This document shows, piece by piece, positions 25,161 to 38,200 of a stretch of DNA of 64,000 bases. The stretch covers positions 2,279,900-2,343,899 of the forward strand of contig CM049322.1 in the NCBI GenBank assembly GCA_026874595.1. Reading direction: 5' to 3'. This DNA comes from Sipunculus nudus. Taxonomy: Eukaryota > Annelida > Sipuncula > Golfingiida > Sipunculidae. The notes under the pieces are model-generated. The model made no database searches. It was not told where the DNA came from and saw only the letters and a program-made list of their open reading frames with translations. The position numbers and the translations under genes are program-made. The first letter of the stretch is position 1; each line of letters begins with the position of its first letter.

Positions 25161-26104
25161 CTAGAATGAAACGTGAAGATTTGTTTATAATTGTTTATAA
25201 ATCTTTACAACAGAGAGCGATACAATCAGGGTAATCTACACAGACGATCAGAATTATATAAGGAAAACATGCTGCCCTTTTCCTCTTTATCTTTACTATG
25301 GCATTCCTAAGCTCGACAATTGGTAAGGCTTTGGACATTAGACCCATAGGCAACCAATGCGAACCCCGTTGCCATAGTGACATCAGAGATTCACTATAAT
25401 GTCTTGGTGACAGGTTGTGGATTATTTTCTGCCCCTTCCATGTAAAACCTAAAATCAAGAAGGCTAAAAAATAACTTAATCTTGTGATAATGATAACTTT
25501 TCATTCAAAATACAGTGCCACCTGACAGCATACATTGTGTTGGGATTCTTTCCAGGAAGTTCAGTCTCTGGAATAACAATACAATATATGCTTACTATCA
25601 TGCCACTGTAATTGAAAGTATAGTCTAGACTAGTTTGTAACTGTATATAACCAAAACCACTTAGAAATTCCTATTGCCAAACAGTAACAATTTATGATAA
25701 AAAGCACATTTCAGGTATATATTGTTCTGGCCTTATTTGAAACAATGAGAACTCTGTAAGAAAATGACCCAGTAATAGACTTTTGGGAAGATGTTAAAAT
25801 ACCACATTTTACATCTTAGTGTTACAGAGCACGGTTAAAGAAAATTACTCTTTTAGAATTCCACAACAGCTCTCACAACAGCTAAGCAATAAATTCATCT
25901 GGGGACGTTATCACTCCTCTACTGCAGGTATAAATTAATTATAAATCAACTTCATACTTTCATATATAAAATAAACATATAAAGAACCTAAATAATTGTT
26001 GAAATGTAATCGTATAGATTAAGCTTTATATTTCAATATAAATAAATATGTTGTTGTCATTGTGTAATGCATTCAATCAATATGGAATCATTTTTTATTT
26101 CAAG
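25161..26104. other. AT-rich intron-like sequence before the NACHT pseudoexon
   Basis: No gene or repeat could be supported. The sequence falls within the inferred intron between 22350 and 26105. Confidence 0.4.
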
Positions 26105-27321
26105 GTTGTTCCGGGCCAGCGCGGCATTTTTTTGTATTTATCTGGAGAGCAAGGTGTCGGGAAATCACGTAGAATCTGTGTGGACTGGAGTAACATCATC
26201 CTGCACAACAGAACAAACATGACCACAAAACCACAGAGGAGGGTACTCAGTAAATTCAAATTCAAATACGTGATTCCAATAATCCTCAAAGATATCAAGA
26301 TTAACCAGACATTAGCTGATGTAATAAAAGAACAGCTGAAGCTTGAGATGACAGATGCTGAGGAGTTATGTGAACTGATCAAAGATAATCGGTCTTCAAC
26401 TTTGTTCCTGCTAGACGGCTACGATGAATACAGAGAGACAACATCTGATGACATCACACGCCTCGCTCACAGACAACATTTACCATATGCTCAAATATTC
26501 ATAACATCAAGGCATTCATTAGACTCACATTTTACTGATAAAAAAAATATTCCTGATACTCGGGTGTCACTCAGGGGATTCTCACCAGAAAGCGTCACTG
26601 AGTATGTAAATAAATCATTTAAAGACACAGAGACCAGTGGAGGAGGAAATAGACTTTTAGAGAAATTAAAACAATCAGATGATTTAAAACATCTGAGCCG
26701 ATATCCAGCAATATTGTTGTTAATGTGTTTTCATGGGAGGTGACCAAACAACTAGCAAACACATTTTGAGGATTTTATGAAGATTTTATTAAATATTCAA
26801 TGTTGCATATTTGAGAAAAAGAAAAGTGATACCTTTCAGAGGTTCTGAAAAAATATCATAAATGTCTCATGGAATTAGGAGAGATAGCAAAAGGAGGGAT
26901 GATGAAAGACAGACTTGAACTGACATTCCAGTATAATGACACAATGAAAATGATCAGTCAGGAATCTTGGGAACTGGGATTTTTAAAAGAAGAACATTCT
27001 ACCAGAGAAAAAACTGTTTCATTTCTCCATAAAAGCATTCAAGAGTCGTTTGTAGCTTTTTTTATTGTTAATTGCAATAAATAAAAATAACTTTTACTTC
27101 ATTTATGTGGCTCGCCCCAGGCATTTAGAGAGTCGGCCATGGTCATCACATTTGTATCTGGTCTTGGAGAAGAGAACATAAAGAAACAAATAGAAAATAT
27201 AATAAGTGGTGATAAGGACAACATGGCGGAGATGTACACCTCTCTACAGATTAGTTATTTATCAGAAAATCACGAGGTCCTACCTGAGGTGATGACGTTA
27301 TACATCACAGACAAATATATG
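26105..27321 (+). pseudogene. NACHT NTPase exon, decayed, with the start of the helical region after it
   Basis: The exon starts after TTTATTTCAAG in phase 0, matching the phase-0 donor at 22350. The first 212 codons are open. They contain a P-loop GEQGVGKS (26144-26167), a Walker B-like LFLLDGYDEY (about 26402-26431), the sensor-like IFITSR and a RYPAILLLMC helix. Sequence normally between the P-loop Ser and the ICVDW-like helix appears shortened. A TGA at 26741-26743 ends this frame. Homology resumes in another frame (GFYEDFIKYSMLHI, then KKYHKCLMELGEIAKGGMM, then VSFLHKSIQESFVAFF, typical of NLR-type helical modules). That frame has TGA at 26767, 26812 and 26827 and TAA at 27082 and 27088. 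A final block (MVITFVSGLGEENIKK) runs to a possible donor ATG|GTATGA. NACHT domains are oligomerisation NTPases of innate-immune and death-signalling proteins. Confidence 0.85.
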
Positions 27322-27633
27322 GTATGAAATTACAGGAAACATTCTCTCTTTAAAAAAGCTTACTGATAAAAGTGCTTGACTTAAAAAATACTAATCGGGC
27401 TTAAGAACCAGAGAACCCCCCCCCCCCCTTGTGTGAAATGAACGGAACAGTCACAGGAAACACCGGATTTTCCTGGTTTCGAGAGGCCCTCGCTATGATT
27501 CCCGATAAGTTGTTATTATGATACGCCATTTTTGAGATCGCATATCCCTATGGCATATTAGGATAGTTCGTAAATACAGCCCGTTTCCCGGCGATATTTT
27601 CAATTTCAATCCCAGACCAATATATTCTGCTAT

Positions 27634-28560
<927 letters not shown>

Positions 28561-28599
28561 AAATTATTTGGTTCACATGGTGTAATCACATATTCTTAG

Positions 28600-29060
28600 T
28601 ATGAAATATACCGGATACCTTGGTACAAGTTCATATGTCGAGTAATTTGGTTGGTCCAGGCACATACTATGTCGGGCAGGTGGTTTTGGTACATACTATG
28701 TCATTTGGTCCAGTTATATAACTTGATTTAATATCTATTATGTCGTGTTTGATCCAGTTACATACATGTATTAATTTATGATGGCGGCTTTGGTAATCGC
28801 ATGTTGCATAATATGTGTGGTCCAGTTCAATTGATGCTGGTAGCTTGATAATCGCATGTTGTGTTGGTTGTTTGGTCTAGTTGTATGTTACTTTAAGCTG
28901 GTGGAGGAGACGAATTGATACAGGTCTGTGCCCTGTTTTCCCAACCTCATTGCTTTGCTTTTCAATAAAATATTGTTTAAACCAATTTATGCTTGTAGCT
29001 TTGGTAACCACATCTTGTGACGGATGTTTGGTACAAGTGGTCAGTTTTTGGCATTATTCT
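28600..29060 (+). repeat. Degenerate tandem repeat around TTTGGTCCAGTTACAT / GGTAATCGCATGTTG
   Basis: Loose repeats of GTCCAGTTACATA and of GCTTTGGTAATCGCATGTTG alternate with a variable period over about 450 bp. The copies are too diverged to define a clean unit. Confidence 0.55.
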
Positions 29061-30795
29061 TCCTATTAAATTCTACTTTTGTTTTCAAATTTATTGATAC
29101 TTACCGAGGATATACCTTATCATAGACTAAATTTTATGACCCATTTTCATTGCACTTTAACTCTTTTCAAGGCCACATGGCTCAAAAAGTGTGATTATTT
29201 TCAAATTTACAATTTGCATTTTGTTTAAATTTTACATATGATTTAATTTAAAAGTCTAAAACTAGAGCCTGTTGAAAGTGTATAAGAGTTCAGTGATATT
29301 ATGTTTATAATTCCTTACGGTTTGATTAACGTTTTACTTTAATGGTGCCTTTTCACATGGATCAGTATTAAATGAGTAATGCACAATGTGCTCTGTTTAC
29401 ATAAGTACATTTGAAATATAAGGGGCTTTTAGATATTAGAAATCGAAACAAAGTTTATACAACAGTTTCACTACACATAAACTGTTCAATAAGAGACTAT
29501 TGCACGAGACAGTTAACTCATTTTTACGTTTACTCTAAAAAGGGTATAGCTACAGAATAGCTCCGTTGACACTCCGAAGACACTTCTTTGTGTCAAAATA
29601 TTGCAGCTGCAATACAGACCAGGAACCATCTCCTGTTAGCAAACCCACCGGACAAAATTACTTCCTATAAGTTACCCCTTCATAAGTTGATTGATGACAG
29701 TGTCCGTGGCCGCTGTGATCTTGGATTTCGGAAATGATTATAAAACAATTTGATATTATTGAAATTATTTTCATAGAGAAACTTAAAACTGTCAGACTTT
29801 TCTCATCGGACTCGGAGCCGTTAATATGGGAAGACATAGTCAAAGATTTTGGCATTAAGACGACATATAGTCCGTTATTAATTTAATATCAAACACCTAA
29901 TAAATTTGAATCGAATAATTATTCTAAAATCTTTCACCATAGTTATTACAAATATTGGTAACTCGTTGTGACTGCAACATAGTGGTTTACAGTTTATAAC
30001 ATACATTAGTAACTCGTAGTGATTTCAACAAAGTGTTTTATAGTACCTTAAACAGGATTTATAAAGTTTTCCTAAAATATCCTATGGTTAAAGTTAACAA
30101 TGAAATTGTTTAACTGCTTGCTTTCAGAATTAACTTAGATTCAACACAGAAACATACCAAATAAAGTGTCCACCTCATTAAATGCCAAAGCACTTGAGGT
30201 ATACCTGAAAATAAATATGTATAACTCTTGAATATATATGAACTATGTATGTAAAATGATACTTCAGTTTCAGCTTCGTCAATCATCTCAATACCTTTTT
30301 ATGCGACCTATATTGCAATCACGACTATTACAATGATGCTTGTGTATGAATTCACCACCTTTCACTGCATTTTACCCTAAGATACATTTGTACACACATG
30401 TAAAGACCAAACTTAAGTTATATCATGTAAAGGGACTGAACTGACTGGAAAGGGTGATAAAGAGTCGACAGTTTTAATATAACGTCTTTAATAATAGTGT
30501 TGTGATGGTACTAAAAAGGAATCCATTAGAGTGGACCGCCGACTCTTGCCAATGCAGTTAGTGCAGGTTTGACTGACTCGATATGTCGCCACCTAGGGGC
30601 ACATGGTGAGATTACTTTTTTTATATTCTATATCGAGTAACCACGTTCGGCAAACATAGTTTGTTTGTCCGTCTGTCGAGTAAAGTGATGTATACCAGGT
30701 ACCTTAATGATTTGTAAAAACATGTCTAGTCACGCGAGATAACAAAGTCCAAGAGCCACTTCTGTGCAGGACGTGTTTGTGCACAAGACGCAAAT
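29061..30795. other. Upstream region of the CTLD-NACHT receptor gene
   Basis: No exon was recognised. The 200-300 bp before the start codon at 30796 should hold the promoter and 5' UTR, but no clear TATA box or initiator could be singled out. Confidence 0.35.
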
Positions 30796-30847
30796 ATGGC
30801 GGTAACCTATTTACTAGCCCTTCTTTGCTGCCTGAGAATAAGTCAAG
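30796..30847 (+). CDS. Receptor exon 1: start codon and signal peptide
   Basis: The exon encodes MAVTYLLALLCCLRISQ, a short hydrophobic signal sequence, and ends CAAG|GTAGGT in phase 1. The ATG is the first in this frame, and the next exon supplies CA to complete an Ala codon. Start choice rests on the signal peptide and the matching phase. Confidence 0.75.
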
Positions 30848-31998
30848 GTAGGTCTGTTAACACATGATTTTTTGGATTAGCAGGCATGCCAGGCAACGAT
30901 AACTGTCCCAAGTGTATATGTAACTTGTCATCCTGCCATGCAACACTCATTTACTCCAAAGAATAAAATCCACAAATCAAATAGACTAGGGCCCTGCGCG
31001 GGCGAGTTTTGACCCGCAGACCGTGGTGGTGGGGGGCGGGGGGTGGGGGGGGGGGGGGACTCAGCCCGCGAGCCACAGCATTGGATTCTGTGCGGGGAGG
31101 GGCGGGTTACATTCCTGAATGTGCGGAGCGGGGCGAGCTGCGAGCTGATAAGCTGATCTGGCAGTGAGACATAGTTCAGTGAGACATAAATATAAACTAG
31201 TAATTTGAACATTTGCTTAACTTTGACTGGTTGTTGTAACAAAGACTATGCAAATGATTGCTTTTTACTCTTTATGTTTTAATCCTGGAGCAAGAGCCTA
31301 TATCTATCACATTCTCTCTTTATTCATCTATAACTCTCACTAGTCTCATTTTCCGCTAATTAGCATATTATGACTGACCAGAATAGGCATAGCGATAGTA
31401 TTCGTCTCAGCAGTTTTGTGAATGTGGTTGTCCAATACTATTTTCAAGGGTAACTTTCAGTGCACATACCATGTAGAAATCCCTTGATTTTTTTTTTTTT
31501 AAATAAATTTAAGTTAAAGCATTCACAAGAGAGCAAAAAGCCTGCTTATTTTCCATGTAAACTTTGAAAAATCTATAATGGTATATATTATGTAGCGATG
31601 TTTATTAATAAATGTAAGCAATCAATTGTCTTTCAAAATGTTTTATGAACGTTATACCAATGCTAATATTGTATTAAATTAGTTTTCCATGCTATTTTTA
31701 TAAGCATGTCCGACCCATGTTTGTTCTAAAAAAAACTACTGTCGATATGTAAACGTTTAGATTACAAAGCTTTGACGTAATTTTAATGATTTGCGGGCTT
31801 GAATGAGGGATTAAAACTTGAAACATGCGGAGAAGGGCTTGCGTACTATTTACCTTGGATTGTTTGGCGGGCTGCGGGCTTACAGAGTGGGATGAGGGGC
31901 GGGCTACCTATCGGCCGCGAAGGGCAATAAAGTAGATCTCTATCTCATATGCAATGGTTCATGTCGAACTAAAAAGGGTTTAGTATCCGGTCGGCATA

Positions 31999-32068
<70 letters not shown>

Positions 32069-32229
32069 AGATAACATATCAACAGATGACACGTCGACTT
32101 TGACGTAACGTTATGTATTTCAATGCCTCGCTAAGCATAAGGATCCAGTGGACAAACGTTATTTGATTATCTTAGTACTTCAAAATGATATTTTACGTAC
32201 CAAATTTTATATCGTTATATACATAACGC

Positions 32230-32263
<34 letters not shown>

Positions 32264-35200
32264 ATGAGTTTTGTATGTGTACACGTGCCCACATACAGAT
32301 ATCATAATAGTACGAGATTTTCCCCTTTCCAAAAAAAGAGGCATTAATAAAGGTTTGCCTTTCGGCAGAATAAATTTGCTTTTCTGCTAAAGAAGCATCC
32401 TACCATCATATCAGAGACAATTTGCTCAGTGTAAACCTGATTCTGCCATATTAATATATGTCATCCTGCGTGCACAGTTATGCCCTTTTTCATGGACTTT
32501 AAACTTTAATAATATTATCTAAAGAAACTGAAAATCGAGAAAGTTTGCTCTTGGCATCAGATTAAAATGTTCTGCATAAATTGGACGTCAATGATATGTA
32601 ATGTTTGGGAATATTTTAGCTGATTTCAATATAACACGTATATGCTATGATACTGCAAAGTTTCCACATTAATAAAGGCAACTATTCTGAAATAGTTTTT
32701 TTTTACATTTCTTCGATATTTTATATTAATATGAACAAAGGCAAATTACGTATATGCTAACTTGGAGGCTTTGTAGGTTACACTTAATGACCGGTGACCT
32801 CTTTATTCTTTAGCCCGGCACTAATCGTAGACGTGGGACCAATTTCAGTACATGCTGTACATTTGCCTTTCCATAGACATAAGACTATTAAAGAAAGAGC
32901 ATCTCATTTGAAAGTGGATTATGCAGTGTTACTGTTGTCCTGAGATAGATAAAACAGTGCCTGGACCTGATGAGAATATATCAATTGTACATTTGCCTTT
33001 CCATAGACATAAGACTATTAAAGAAAAAGCATCACATTTGAAAGTGGATTATGCAGTGTGTCTGTTGTCCTGAGATAGATAAAACAGTGCCTGGACCTGA
33101 TGAGAATATATCAATTCAACAAACAATTATAGATGTCCCTAAGTTCTGCTTAACCAAAAACTGGGTCACTGTGACTTCATTTATTTTAAATATTAACGAA
33201 AACCACCATTTTCCATTGATACCCTATTGTTACACCTCAGGACTGCCTAATATCAAATACACTTGTATGTTTTGTTCTTATTTAACATAAAGGTTTTCTA
33301 TATTTCCCATGTATACGTGCCAGAGATAAGGTCAATGTTAGGTAAATTGTAAAAGTTTCGAACCGGAACATTTGGTACCTTATCAAGGCAGCAAGTAATT
33401 TCATATATCACTTGACATAATAACTGTTGAAGCTAGCTGAACCTTTTTTTCCTAAGGATATATCTTTAAATAAGGTTCAATTGTATAACAGGAATAAGAT
33501 CAAAGCTTCATGAATATTTAAGTTATTAATTAGCAAAAATGTAAAATCAATATCTTCAATATATGTCAACTTTGACCACGGAATATTTATGTTCCTGTAA
33601 CCACTTTTGATTGAATTTTCACTGCATACACAAAACTTTTTAAATCGGATATTAGTAAGGATTTAATGAAAAATGCGTTTTTGAAGACCATATTTTTTAA
33701 AGTGATTAAACACCATATCAAGTATTGTTTACATCAAGCTAATCCAGTACACTAGCCTCTCCTGGCCAAGCTGTTATGTCACTTGCTTCACTCTGAGCAG
33801 CTCCGATCCCCGACCTCCATGGAAATTTTACAAAAAGACAAAAGTTGTAATTATCTATATGAAAATCATTTTCTTCTATACTTCTGTCACATTATGGGTT
33901 TTGCTTTGTATTACAAGGGGTTACAGTGATTCAAGTGAACATTAAATAATGTGTCCACAAGGTAATTTATTACTTTAAAGTGTGGATGTTGTGAGGGATT
34001 CCTCTCCTGATTTGAATTTAATACATTTAACTGAATCATTTATTTTGTTTGATAAAATTAAGCATGTCCTTCAAACTAAAATCTCCAATGTACGAAATGA
34101 TTTTTGAATAGTTATCCAAGGAATGATCTAGAAGATGTCATATTGTGGCACTATGTTTTAATGATTTGATCTTTTATTTCTTTAAAATTCGGTTAACATT
34201 TTATTATAAAAAATAAAATATAAAGCTTATGCATTATATCACATGATATGAGGTAAACTTGGTGTAAATAGTGATGTATCTTATAATTCTGAATCAATAA
34301 ATATTTAAAGATTTTCTTTTATATTGCATTCTTTTAGTTATATCCTTATAAAAAAAGGAAAATGATATCAATTATTCATTAGATAAATAACTGTTCTCCT
34401 GCCAAAAATTAATGTGCTTAAAAAAAGGATTTAATATAAACTAAAAATCATTATATAACGTGCCTCAGCAGAAAATGAAATACAGTGATCAGTCCTTTCC
34501 CAGTCAGTTTCTGTCCACCTGTCTAAATATTTCATTTGAACCACGGTAACTTTGTATAGACTTGATGCTATAGGTTTCAGTATTACAGGCCGCCACTGGA
34601 GCTTCCCATTGACTAAATGGGCTATAAACTGAAGAGTCAAGTTCAAACAGTCCGATGATGACTCATTGCAAGCACATCAGATTGAGAAGCTGACTATTTA
34701 GTAAATTTAGATCACTGCGTAACACAAGTTAACATGTTTAATTATCATTATATTATGTACTGTACATTTTCATTGATATACTGGCAGTATAGGTGCCAAT
34801 ACATTACTTAAAATTTACAACTTACACGTAGTTTAGCATAAAGTAAGTTACTGTAGATTTTAATTGCAGCATTACTGTAATTTTACAGTAATTACTGTAT
34901 TTTTACCGAATATTTTACATTAAAATTACAGAAATTTCCTGTAAATTTAAACTATTGCCAATTAATTTTAAAGTACCTAACTGGCAGCTTAATTTGGAGT
35001 AAGTTACTGTAAAATCCATTGGCAGTAGATACTGCTGCTAGTATATTACTTTAAATTTACAGTACATTTTTGTTACAGTGTGTGTTTAGATAGGGATTTT
35101 ATACCTTCACCTTGCATCTTTGGAAGCAACCGAATTACAGTATAATGTGCCTTAACGTGCCCTTTTGACGAACCGTGTTGACGGACGGATATTTTAAACA

Positions 35201-38200
35201 AAATGAAGAAGCGTGATTTCACGTATTTAATAAAAAAAAAATAAATATCATAATTAAATTAGGATGTGCAAACACATTTCTGGAACTACATATCCATGTT
35301 CCGTAGCAATGCTACTTAAATCATGAACTTTTTCCATAATTTTCACACAATGCTTTTGAAGTATATATGCATACGATCAAGTACCATTCTGTTTAGCCGA
35401 TCAGTAGAAGTTATACCTTTGGCAACATAATTATCCTTTATTACCCCTCCAATTGATCGTTTCCCTACTGGTGTTTATTGAAGCAAAATGTTGCGGTACA
35501 TAAAGTGTGTTGTATCAGTAACTACCACCAAAAGAAAAAAGAAATACCCGCTACACTGGTTTTGAGCAATGTAGACACACCAACAATTAGATAAATGGGG
35601 TTTCTCAAGCAATATTATCAAGCATCTGGTGGCGTTTGGGATGTACGGCCCTCAAGTGGAGGCGGAAAAAAAATCAAGCATTTGGCTCAACCTGGCAAAT
35701 GAGTCTATTTGATCTACATCTGTAGCGGCATACACTTAACCCTGCATGGATAGCCGTTCTGGTGAAACCCGACCACCCACAACCCCTAATAAATCATCCC
35801 GGACCAATAAGATGTACAATATATTGAGTCCTCCTATTTCAAAACGCTCAGGATAAAAGTTATCATCACAACTGCAGCAGGGTCGTCACATTTTTGACGT
35901 CTACAATATATATTTGCACTCGTCTGAAAACTGATTCAAATGTCAATTATTATTTCTCAATGTGAAGATCATACGTGCATTTCTGGATTAGGGAGTTATA
36001 TTCGTCTTTTTCCATTTACAGCAGCCCTTTGCACTGGTCCGAAGACTTGGAATGATGCAGCTGAGTGTTGTGGATTACGCGACCAGGTGCTTCCGAGTAT
36101 ACATGATATACCCAAGGTCACTGTGTGGATGCAAAGAACCAACCGGACGTCTGTGTGGTTGGCAGCTCGGAGGACAAAACTTAATCGATGGACGTGGGTC
36201 GATGGACACCAGGAAGGTAAGCTCCCTGTGGGCAATATAAAATCCATAAACTTTATTTTCCACACAAATCCCAATATTTTTATTTTTTTCGAAAAGGCTT
36301 TGTGCACTTTGAACTACCTTTGGATAATCTGGATAATCTCTGAACGGTAGTTTAAAATGTAATTGAAAGAAATTGCACCGATAACTATTAAAAACCTTGG
36401 TCATGTTGGGAGTAGCATAGATACAACTCATCTATTGGCAACACATTAAACCGTATTTCCGTATCTGAAAGTGTAAAAAAAATGTAAATTAGCTTTAGCT
36501 TTATAAGGAATATAAGTCCGTTTTGTTAGAGTGGCATCCAACTACCATAATTTTCACCAGTCATCGTAATTCCACGATATAACGATACGGCATGCACAAT
36601 ATATCACGAACCATGTCGTCATAGTGTATCGATTCGTTTAGATACATCAGTATATCAATCGAGCACTGGATTAAAAGTGTATTTTTAGCAAGGTCTCAAT
36701 CTTGCCCACTGCTAGATAGCTCGTCCTCTATTTATTTTTGCCTCAAGACTGTATCACAAACACACACTACTCAAAACGACTTCAACGGTCCATAGACATT
36801 CCCTGAAGTGGCTTTTTAGGTGCAAAGATTCGGCAATGAAATATGGCATGATTCAGTATGAACAAAACAAAAATTGCATTCGAACATGGATATATTACAT
36901 ATGCACATTAACATGATAACAATAATTAACGCTTATTTATAAATTAATCTGTTTCACATCGGAGTCTGCAACATTCTTCCTCCTGTTGAAGTGTTACACT
37001 CCAATACTTATATGAGCATTATTGACAGTAAAAAGAGAACAATACACTATCATTAAATATACATATCATACATTAAAAAAAGAACAATATAATGTGGAAT
37101 AGGAAGATATTGGACTATAAAAGCCTAGCCATTGATGCTGGTTTCACTTGTCTGCCATATCTTGTTATGGGGATGGGATTTGTATCAGCACCTCTAGCAT
37201 AAGTGGGTACCTTTAAATCACTGGTGCACGTGGACTGATCATGTGTGTTATTCTGACTGGGGCTTGGTGCAAGGATGTGGGTACATACATGTGCTGCAAG
37301 GAGCTGCCATGTCATGTCAAACGGCTAACTTGTGTAGCAATTGAATGGGTCTAATGAAAATGTCTGTGGCTATTTTAACACTAACAACTCTTATTTTTCC
37401 ATCCCTATCCGGGAACACCTCAAACACCACGCCCAGAGGCCACTGTGATTGAGGTTTATCCTCATTCCGCATGAGCACCACAAAACCGTAGCATCAACAT
37501 TCATCCTTCATCCGTGAAGTGTTCTTTTTCTTCAGCAAGAAAACCACAGGGTCAATTAACCGTATTGGGAAATTCTCTTCTTAACAAATCGGCAGGATTT
37601 TTTATACCTTGATAATGCCACCAAAATGAAGGATTTGTAACTTTTTATATATCAGTGCCACTGTGACCCTGTCTCTAACAGAATTCTTCCAGCTATGGGT
37701 TTGGCTCTGACCCATGCTAAAGCTACCGTCGAATCTGTCCAACATCGGTAACTCACGTGGACAGGGAGATGTAATGTCTCCCTAACACACACGAGGAGTC
37801 TACAATAGAGCAAATATCCAGGAAGTTCAAGCCAAGGCAAATAAATTTGTTTCAGAGATGCAAATTTGGCCTTCGATAGGACTTAACCGGACCTCTTAGT
37901 CCCATCCTTGCACTTGACAACAATGTACACACATATCCCATAAGCCTTCTCACTGGCATCTCCGAAAGCATGAAGGGTGATATCGTCACTGTCTTTCCGA
38001 CCCTCCGACCCTGAGTATGTCATGGGAATAAACAAGGAATTTAACTTTTCTAGATCCCTAATCCATTGATGAAATGATCTCTTCAATTTATCTGGATTTC
38101 ATCATCACAGACACATCCAATTTTCCAGACCTTTTTGAACAAACATTTCCCTTGTATAACAAGGGAAGCAATGAGCTCCATAGCGTCTAATACCCGGCCA

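Noticed and set aside
26741-26829. In-frame TGA codons as selenocysteine or recoding in the NACHT frame
   Set aside because: The region also has a frame change, a separate 7-base deletion in the preceding exon and TAA stops downstream. Pseudogene decay explains all of them.
35940-36350. 136-codon frame taken as a single gene
   Set aside because: Only 36022-36216 is coding. The ends run into introns past a good acceptor and donor, and minus-strand frames here are shadows.
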